A DNA stretch of 11,387 bases, taken from the NCBI GenBank assembly GCA_964595655.1, contig CAZQQV010000047.1, forward strand, positions 1 through 11,387, written 5' to 3'. Both the position numbers and the translations under genes were made by a program. Every line of letters begins with the position of its first letter. Within the stretch, counting starts at the first letter, position 1. Source of the stretch: Caldimicrobium sp964595655 (GTDB lineage: Bacteria > Desulfobacterota > Thermodesulfobacteria > Thermodesulfobacteriales > Thermodesulfobacteriaceae). This document shows positions 6,775 through 11,387 of this stretch, piece by piece. The notes beneath the pieces are model-generated. The model did no database searches and was not told the DNA's origin. It saw only the letters and a list, made by a program, of their open reading frames with translations.

Positions 6775-7974
6775 ATGATTAAACTTTCAGAAAGAGCCAA
6801 GGCTTTAAAACCCTCTGCAACTTTAGCAGTTGATGCCAAGGCCAAGGCCTTAAAAGAACAGGGAGTTGATGTTATAAACCTCTCTGCTGGTGAGCCTGAT
6901 TTTGATACCCCAGAGCCTATCAAAGAGGCCTGTATTAAAGCCTTAAAGGGGGGTTTTACCAAATATGTTCCCTCTCAGGGAATCTTGAGTTTGAGAAAGG
7001 CTATCTGTGAAAAAGTAAAGGAGGACTATGGACTTCATTATACCCCTGATGAGGTAATTGTAACCACTGGTGCCAAACAGGCCATTTTCAATCTCCTTCT
7101 TGCCCTGGTTGACGAGGGTGAGGAGGTTTTGATTTTTAGTCCCTACTGGGTTTCCTATCCAGAAATGGTTCTTTGTGCAGGAGGAGTGCCAAAGATTGTT
7201 CCCTCAAGCTTTGAAAAACGCTTTGAGCCAGATTTAACCACTCTTGAAAATCATATCTCCTCAAAGACAAGGGGCTTAATTCTAAATAGCCCGTCCAACC
7301 CAACAGGCCTCATTTATTCTAAAGAATTTTTGTTAGGCCTTGCTGAAATAGTTGAAAAACACAATCTCTGGGTCATAAGTGACGACATTTATGATAAACT
7401 GCGTTTTGATCTTAAAAAACCTGAAAATTTACTCTCAGTAAAGCCCGAGCTTAGAGACAAAGTCTTTATTGTGAATGGGGTTTCAAAGACCTATGCTATG
7501 ACAGGCTGGAGGATAGGCTGGGCCCTTGGGCCAAGGGAGGTAATTTCTGCCTGCGTAAAAATTCAAGGGCAAAGCACAAGCCACGCAACATCCTTTGCAC
7601 AAAAAGGGGCCGAAGCAGCTCTAAAACTTCCTGAAGCGGAAGTCTTGAAAATGGTAAAGGTCTTTGCCAGAAGGGCAGAGATTTTAACTAATGCTTTAAA
7701 GGAGATACCAGGGCTTGAATTTATTCCCCCGCAGGGTGCCTTTTATCTTTTTGTTAAAGTTTCTGCTTATTATGGAAAGAAGACAGAAGAGGAAAAAGAA
7801 ATCCGCAACTCCCTTGATATAGCTGAATATCTTCTTGACAGGGTAAGGGTTGCAGTGGTTCCAGGGGTTGCCTTTGGAGAAGATGAGTTTATAAGAATAT
7901 CCTTTGCAACCTCTGAGGAGAATTTAATTGAAGCCTGCAAAAGAATAAAAGAAGCTCTTTTAGCTTTACACTAA
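6775..7974 (+). CDS. PLP-dependent aminotransferase, aspartate aminotransferase type (class I/II)
   Basis: Transfers amino groups between amino and 2-oxo acids using pyridoxal phosphate; most similar in layout to the bacterial aspartate aminotransferases annotated AspC/AspB. The protein is 399 aa from the chosen start. Seen: NLSAGEPDFDTP (33-44), SPYWVSYPE with Trp125 stacking on the cofactor, NSPSNPTG with Asn175, SDDIY with Asp203 and Tyr206, the PLP lysine Lys238 in VSKTYAMTGWRIGW, and Arg374 in IRISFATS for the substrate carboxylate. An ATG at 6760 overlaps the truA stop, but GGAGGG at 6765-6770 sits 4 nt before the ATG at 6775, and relatives begin there (MIKLSERAKALKPS). Some members of this subgroup also use prephenate; the sequence alone does not decide this. 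Last gene of the plus-strand operon. Confidence 0.9.
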   Translation: MIKLSERAKALKPSATLAVDAKAKALKEQGVDVINLSAGEPDFDTPEPIKEACIKALKGGFTKYVPSQGILSLRKAICEKVKEDYGLHYTPDEVIVTTGAKQAIFNLLLALVDEGEEVLIFSPYWVSYPEMVLCAGGVPKIVPSSFEKRFEPDLTTLENHISSKTRGLILNSPSNPTGLIYSKEFLLGLAEIVEKHNLWVISDDIYDKLRFDLKKPENLLSVKPELRDKVFIVNGVSKTYAMTGWRIGWALGPREVISACVKIQGQSTSHATSFAQKGAEAALKLPEAEVLKMVKVFARRAEILTNALKEIPGLEFIPPQGAFYLFVKVSAYYGKKTEEEKEIRNSLDIAEYLLDRVRVAVVPGVAFGEDEFIRISFATSEENLIEACKRIKEALLALH

Positions 7975-7985
7975 TCCTATTTCTT

Positions 7986-8402
7986 CTAAGGGCATACTTT
8001 TTTCTTTTCTTCTTTAACCAGTTTTCCGTATTCGTAGTATTGCACTGTGACCCACTCACAATTTCCTTCAGTTGCAAGGGGTTTGGCGTATACTTTTTGC
8101 ACCTTGTCTTCACTTTCGTAGACCACGGGTTTTTTGGTTCTTGCTGCCTCTTTACTTGCCCTGTCCATGATGTATGAGGCTGTTCCTCCGATTACCGCAC
8201 CAATGGCTGCACCAAGAACCGCTCCTCTCCAGCGATTATTTTTATCAAGAAGGGTTCCAAGAACACCTCCTGCAATAGCCCCAACAGTAGCTCCTTCCTT
8301 GGTTTTCTGATCAATATCAATGTTGGTACATCCAAAAAGCCCAAGGAAAAATATTCCAAAAATAAGAATTAAAGAGAGAACCTTTGAAGTTCTTCCATAC
8401 AT
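7986..8402 (-). CDS. Glycine-zipper outer-membrane lipoprotein (hypothetical)
   Basis: Small predicted lipoprotein of 138 aa. The signal peptide has a basic start (R4, K7), a hydrophobic core and a lipobox LFGC with the lipidated Cys25. The following Thr-Asn contains no Asp at +2, so outer-membrane sorting by the Lol system is expected. Residues about 36-75 are a glycine zipper (GATVGAIAGGVLG ... GAVLGAAIGAVIGG), as in OsmB/SlyB-like proteins, and probably form a membrane-associated hairpin. The soluble C-terminal part has two cysteines flanking an aromatic strand (NCEWVTVQYYEYG ... KVCP) that could form a disulfide. The frame is open upstream to 8489, inside lolA, but AAAGGAGGG at 8411-8419 is 8 nt before the ATG at 8402, so that start is chosen. 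It lies 16 nt after lolA. Exact function unknown. Confidence 0.82.
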   Translation of the reverse strand: MYGRTSKVLSLILIFGIFFLGLFGCTNIDIDQKTKEGATVGAIAGGVLGTLLDKNNRWRGAVLGAAIGAVIGGTASYIMDRASKEAARTKKPVVYESEDKVQKVYAKPLATEGNCEWVTVQYYEYGKLVKEEKKKVCP

Positions 8403-8410
8403 GGCTACAT

Positions 8411-8419
8411 CCCTCCTTT
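8411..8419 (-). promoter_or_regulatory. Ribosome binding site of the lipoprotein gene
   Basis: AAAGGAGGG on the minus strand, touching the lolA stop codon (8419-8421) and 8 nt before ATG 8402. It decides between the long upstream-open frame and the lipoprotein start, and suggests translational coupling with lolA. Confidence 0.75.
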
Positions 8420-9090
8420 TAATTAATTTTAACCCTTGATGGTGGATTAAATTTAAATATTTTAGGTGAAAATTCCGCATTGTATTCAAGGTTTGTAAAA
8501 ATAATTTTAACCTTTTCTCCAGAAAAATAAAGGAGAAGAATTTCCTTTACTTCTCCTTTTGAAAGCTCAACAAGTAGGGAAATTTTTTCAATTTGTGATT
8601 CTGAGGCTGGAGAGAGAAAGTTTAACTGCCAGAGATTTTTTTCCAGGGCTTTAAAACTTTCAAGTTTTAAATCCTTTCTTATATCACCTCTTCCGCTCAT
8701 AAAGCCCAGGGCAAGCTGTGAGGAAACCGCCTTTCCGCTTGGATAGACAAAGGCCTGATTTTCCTCAGGATAGTAGACATAAATATTTCTTCCATCAGAA
8801 ATGATAATAAATTTCTCTGGCTCAAGATACTCCCAGCGAAAAAGCCCAGGCTTTTTCATCCAGACACGGCCTTTACGAATCTCCCTTTTACCGCTGGGAA
8901 ATATGGTTTCCTGAACAAAAGAGGCTCGAATGGTTTCAGTTCGTTCGTAAAAATTTTGAATGCGATCCAAAACCTCTTCAATGTTTTGAGCGCAGAGCCT
9001 GTTAAAGGGGCCTGCGAGGAGCAATAACAGGACGAGGACGAACACCATCACTTGGCCCAAGGATACCCTCCTCTTCCATTCTTTCAACAA
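8419..9090 (-). CDS. lolA: Outer-membrane lipoprotein carrier protein LolA
   Basis: Periplasmic chaperone that takes lipoproteins from LolCDE at the inner membrane and delivers them to the outer membrane. The open frame is 223 codons. Residues about 15-35 form a signal peptide (hydrophobic VMVFVLVLLLLLAG, likely cleavage after LCA). The mature part shows the LolA pattern: the ETIRASFVQETIFPSG strand, then GRVWMKKPGLFRWEYLEPEKFIIISDGRNIYVYYPEENQ. The start is uncertain. TTG at 9090 gives a normal basic n-region (KEWKRR) but lacks an SD. TTG at 9060 has AGGAGGG 5 nt upstream but no n-region charge, and ATG at 9048 starts at the hydrophobic core. All three starts lie inside ftsK, giving a 47-89 bp overlap. 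The lipoprotein gene follows directly. Confidence 0.85.
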   Translation of the reverse strand: MLKEWKRRVSLGQVMVFVLVLLLLLAGPFNRLCAQNIEEVLDRIQNFYERTETIRASFVQETIFPSGKREIRKGRVWMKKPGLFRWEYLEPEKFIIISDGRNIYVYYPEENQAFVYPSGKAVSSQLALGFMSGRGDIRKDLKLESFKALEKNLWQLNFLSPASESQIEKISLLVELSKGEVKEILLLYFSGEKVKIIFTNLEYNAEFSPKIFKFNPPSRVKIN

Positions 9091-11071
9091 GTCTTGCTGC
9101 CCTATTATAACCTATTCTTAATTTTCTTTGTAACATGGAAACGGAAATTTTTCCATACTGATAGGCAATTTTTAGGGCCTCTTGATAGAGTTCATCATCA
9201 TAAGAACCAGCTGAAAAGTCTTCCCTGGTCTCAGGTTCTTCAACAAGGTCAAGGTCAGCAAGATATTCGGGTTCACCATAGGCTTTCAGATACTCTACCA
9301 CTCTTTTAACCTCCTTTTCAGAAACAAAGGGGGCATGAATTCTATGGAGGTGAGAGCTTCCTGGTGGCATAAAAAGCATATCTCCTGCTCCAAGAAGCCT
9401 TTCAGCACCCTGGGTATCAAGAATGGTTCTTGAATCCACCTTTGAAGTAACCTGAAAGGAAATTCTTGCTGGGAAATTTACCTTTATAAGCCCTGTGATT
9501 ACATCCACAGAGGGTCTTTGGGTAGCTACAATAAGATGAATGCCTGCAGCCCTTGCCATTTGCGCAAGCCTCGTCAGTAAGGTTTCAACCTCCTTGGAGG
9601 AGACAACCATCAAATCTGCAAGCTCATCAATAATAATTACAATGTAGGGTAGCTTTTCCTCAAATTGTTCGTTATAGGATTCAAGATTTCTCACAGAGAG
9701 TTCTTCAAAAAGACTATAGCGTCTTTCCATCTCTGAAACAGCCCATCTTAAGGCCCTTGTTGCCATTTTGGGCTCAAGTACAACAGGATGCAAAAGATAG
9801 GGGATGTCATCATAAACAGAAAGTTCAATTCTTTTCGGGTCAATCATAAGAAACCGCACTTCACTGGGAGTGCTTTTGTAAATAATACTTAAAATTACAC
9901 TATGAATAAATATACTTTTACCGGAACCTGTGCTTCCAGCAATGAGAAGATGGGGCATTTTTCTCAAATCAGCAACCACGGGATTCCCGGATATATCCTT
10001 TCCTAAGGCAAAGGTGAGGGGAGACTCTGAAGATTTAAAAACATCCTTAGAGATTATCTCTTTCAGATAGACCCACTCTCTTTGAGGATTAGAAATCTCA
10101 ATACCTATAACACTTTTCCCAGGAATAGGGGCAACAATTCTTACACTTTTGGCAGAAAGACCAAGGGCAAGATCATCCACAAGACTTAAAATTTTGCTCA
10201 ATTTGATCCCCGGGGCAGGTTTGAATTCAAAGACAGTTATCACTGGTCCAGGATTAATGCCTGTGACTTCCCCTTCAATCCCAAATTCTCTGAGTTTGGC
10301 CTTAAGAAGAAGAGCCCTCTCCTTTAATTCTTCAGGTTTAATTCTATACGAGGTCGGGGAAGGATCGCTCAATAAATCAAGGGGAGGTGGAAGCTGAAGC
10401 CTTTTGGGTTCAAAGGAGGTATCAGGGTTTTCTTGAGGGGTTTCCTGAGATAAGGGTGATACAGGTTCTTCCTCTTTAGGAGTGGGTGAGACCTCCTCCT
10501 TGGTAATGGAAAGACCCTCAGAAGGGGATTTTTCCTTTTTTTTGGGGAAGAATTGTTCAAATTTTGTCTTAAAGAACTTAAATCCCTCAAAGGCAATGAA
10601 AAAAGAAAGGGTGAAAAGGAGTAAAATAAAGATCAAAATTCCTGGGATTCCTAAATAGGCAATGAGGATATTTGAGAGCTCTCCAAAAAAACCTCCGTTT
10701 AAGGGAAATTTTCCCCAGAGAAGGTTATTTTTTATTTTCAGAAGGTCAAAAAGTAAAGAAAAACTAAAGGAAAAAGAAAAAAGAAAGCCCATCAAGAGAA
10801 GAGAGATTTTTTTTAAAGAGAGCCCCTTAAGGTATAATAGAAAACCAAGGAGAATTAAAGGAGGTATCAAAAGAGCTGAAAATCCAAAAAAGAAGTAAAA
10901 AAAAGAAGAAACATAAGCTCCGAAAATTCCACAATAATTTCTGGGGAATTCACCACTGACAATTCCAATTCCTGGATCTTGAGGATCATAAGAATAAATA
11001 GAAATAGAGAGAAACACAAGAAGTGCTAAAGGGATTGCATAAATGAGAAAAAATTTAAGCCCTTGCCGCAT
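9002..11071 (-). CDS. ftsK: DNA translocase FtsK/SpoIIIE
   Basis: Septal ATP-driven DNA pump that moves chromosome termini during division and, via its gamma domain, finds oriented motifs and stimulates XerCD. The protein is 689 aa, short for the family because the linker is only about 60 residues. Domains: four membrane helices at about 7-26, 55-81, 88-108 and 135-160; a charged, Pro-rich linker at 175-235; the RecA-like motor with Walker A GSTGSGKS at 379-386 (Lys385) and Walker B IVIIIDELADL (Asp482, Glu483); then a winged-helix gamma domain at about 624-689 with YNRAARLVERMEEEGILGPSDG. The tail GVRPRPVIAPRRPL is unusually Arg/Pro-rich and is read in another frame as the lolA signal peptide. 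The ATG has no SD; see the promoter entry. Confidence 0.95.
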   Translation of the reverse strand: MRQGLKFFLIYAIPLALLVFLSISIYSYDPQDPGIGIVSGEFPRNYCGIFGAYVSSFFYFFFGFSALLIPPLILLGFLLYLKGLSLKKISLLLMGFLFSFSFSFSLLFDLLKIKNNLLWGKFPLNGGFFGELSNILIAYLGIPGILIFILLLFTLSFFIAFEGFKFFKTKFEQFFPKKKEKSPSEGLSITKEEVSPTPKEEEPVSPLSQETPQENPDTSFEPKRLQLPPPLDLLSDPSPTSYRIKPEELKERALLLKAKLREFGIEGEVTGINPGPVITVFEFKPAPGIKLSKILSLVDDLALGLSAKSVRIVAPIPGKSVIGIEISNPQREWVYLKEIISKDVFKSSESPLTFALGKDISGNPVVADLRKMPHLLIAGSTGSGKSIFIHSVILSIIYKSTPSEVRFLMIDPKRIELSVYDDIPYLLHPVVLEPKMATRALRWAVSEMERRYSLFEELSVRNLESYNEQFEEKLPYIVIIIDELADLMVVSSKEVETLLTRLAQMARAAGIHLIVATQRPSVDVITGLIKVNFPARISFQVTSKVDSRTILDTQGAERLLGAGDMLFMPPGSSHLHRIHAPFVSEKEVKRVVEYLKAYGEPEYLADLDLVEEPETREDFSAGSYDDELYQEALKIAYQYGKISVSMLQRKLRIGYNRAARLVERMEEEGILGPSDGVRPRPVIAPRRPL

Positions 11072-11084
11072 AATGTATAATTAT

Positions 11085-11112
11085 ATTATAAATTGTTTTA
11101 GGGGAATTTAAA
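11085..11112 (-). promoter_or_regulatory. Putative promoter of ftsK-lolA-lipoprotein operon
   Basis: On the minus strand, TTTAAA (plus 11107-11112, 4 of 6 to the -35 consensus) is followed after 16 bp by consensus TATAAT (plus 11085-11090). A second overlapping TATAAT lies at 11080-11085. The ftsK ATG at 11069-11071 is only 13 or 8 nt from these -10 boxes, so the transcript would have a 5' leader of roughly 0-7 nt. No SD is present between them. The region is AT-rich, so a chance match is possible. Confidence 0.45.
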
Positions 11113-11132
11113 CTCATCTTCAAACTGAGCTT

Positions 11133-11156
11133 ATGTGGAATCAAGGGCTTTCACAT
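11133..11156. other. Short inverted repeat (8-bp stem, 8-nt loop)
   Basis: ATGTGGAA (11133-11140) can pair with TTTCACAT (11149-11156), with one G-T wobble, around the loop tcaagggc. No T-run follows on either strand, so it is not a typical intrinsic terminator. It lies about 20 bp upstream of the ftsK -35 and could be an operator or part of a degenerate element end. Confidence 0.35.
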
Positions 11157-11167
11157 GTTAGTGCAGA

Positions 11168-11207
11168 GCGAAAAGGTCACTCTATTTGCAAAGGCAAAAT
11201 GTCACTC
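11168..11207 (+). repeat. Imperfect 15-bp direct repeat pair (…AAAA.GTCACTC)
   Basis: GCGAAAAGGTCACTC (11168-11182) and GGCAAAATGTCACTC (11193-11207) match at 12 of 15 positions with a 25-bp period. Repeated internal motifs of this kind are common near the ends of some insertion sequences (for example IS21-like), but no transposase is recognisable here. Confidence 0.5.
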
Positions 11208-11224
11208 CCTCTTTTTAATCCTCT

Positions 11225-11347
11225 TTATCCGAAGTTTTCTTTTTTGACGAAGTCCCCTTTTTTACCAGATTCCTCATAAGGAATAAGCTTTCCACTTGGA
11301 TGGTAAATTTCAAAATCTCCCTGAGATTCTTTGGGGCTTTCCTCCAT
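11225..11347 (-). CDS. Doubtful small ORF (40 aa), hypothetical
   Basis: A minus-strand ATG at 11345-11347 opens a 40-codon frame ending TAA at 11225-11227. The product is hydrophilic and charged (MEESPKESQGDFEIYHPSGK..., then EESGKKGDFVKKENFG). A GTG eight codons upstream could extend it; beyond that an in-frame TAA inside the right-edge repeat closes the frame. No good SD precedes either start. No family is recognised. It could be a real small gene, the C-terminal scrap of a degraded gene, or chance. Confidence 0.25.
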   Translation of the reverse strand: MEESPKESQGDFEIYHPSGKLIPYEESGKKGDFVKKENFG

Positions 11348-11358
11348 GCAGGCTCTGG

Positions 11359-11387
11359 AAGTGTACACATTTTAAGTGTTCACATTT
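11359..11387 (+). repeat. Near-perfect 14-bp tandem direct repeats at window edge
   Basis: AAGTGTACACATTT (11359-11372) and AAGTGTTCACATTT (11374-11387) differ at one base and are one nucleotide apart (15-bp period). Each has an internal dyad (GTGTACAC is a perfect palindrome; GTGTTCAC nearly so). The second copy ends exactly at the window edge, so the array may continue beyond it. Confidence 0.6.

Larger units (their letters stand above)
11072..11387. other. Intergenic right edge with no recognised gene
   Basis: 316 bp upstream of ftsK. The first 40 bp hold the ftsK promoter. The rest contains a hairpin (11133-11156), an imperfect direct repeat pair (11168-11207), a doubtful 40-codon minus-strand ORF (11225-11347) and a near-perfect direct repeat pair reaching the window edge (11359-11387). 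No tRNA, rRNA or CRISPR structure is seen. The repeats suggest operator sites or an eroded insertion-sequence end, but the sequence does not decide. Confidence 0.6.

Noticed and set aside
8403..8489. N-terminal extension of the lipoprotein into lolA
   Set aside because: It would bury the signal peptide and lipobox behind 29 residues, and the good SD at 8411-8419 points to ATG 8402.
9052..9309. Plus-strand 85-codon frame opposite the ftsK/lolA overlap
   Set aside because: Antisense to the FtsK gamma domain, without motifs or SD.
11133..11156. Rho-independent terminator for a gene to the right
   Set aside because: The stem is short with a wobble and no T-run follows on either strand.
1..11387. 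CRISPR array, tRNA or rRNA genes, prophage or toxin-antitoxin cassette
   Set aside because: No regularly spaced repeats beyond the two-copy pairs at the right edge, no cloverleaf-like segment, and essentially all other sequence is explained by housekeeping genes.

Overview
The window looks like a core chromosomal segment of a diderm, probably thermophilic, bacterium. LolA and a predicted outer-membrane lipoprotein imply an outer membrane. The moderately AT-rich DNA, heavy use of AGA/AGG arginine codons, Lys/Glu-rich proteins and very tight gene packing recall the Thermodesulfobacteriota (Thermodesulfobacterium/Caldimicrobium type). That placement is inference from composition and gene order, not from a database comparison.

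There are three transcription blocks. Block 1 (minus strand, 3879 down to the left edge) is acpP-fabF-rpiB-acpS-nnr. Its genes are separated by only 3, 2, 1 and 0 nucleotides. It makes the acyl carrier protein (ACP), the condensing enzyme that works on ACP-bound chains and the synthase that loads ACP with phosphopantetheine. It also encodes a pentose-phosphate isomerase and an NAD(P)H-hydrate repair enzyme; the last runs off the left edge. Block 2 (plus strand, 4030-7974) is rplM-rpsI-argC-truA plus an aspartate-type aminotransferase, all with gaps of 11-17 nt. It combines two ribosomal proteins and a tRNA pseudouridine synthase with arginine biosynthesis and amino-group transfer. Blocks 1 and 2 diverge from a 150-bp intergenic region with a recognisable plus-strand promoter.

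Block 3 (minus strand, 11071-7986) is ftsK, lolA and a glycine-zipper lipoprotein gene. It converges on block 2 with only 11 bp between the stops. The lolA signal peptide is encoded inside the 3' end of ftsK in another frame, and the lipoprotein gene follows lolA by 16 bp; its product is a plausible LolA client. ftsK has a consensus -10 almost on top of its ATG and no Shine-Dalgarno (SD) sequence, so its mRNA may be nearly leaderless.

The right end (11072-11387) holds no recognisable gene apart from a doubtful 40-codon ORF. It does contain two sets of short direct repeats and a hairpin, which may be operator sites or the eroded end of an insertion sequence. I found no clear undescribed system. 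The most distinctive items are the ftsK/lolA overprinting, the possible leaderless ftsK transcript and the repeat-rich right edge.
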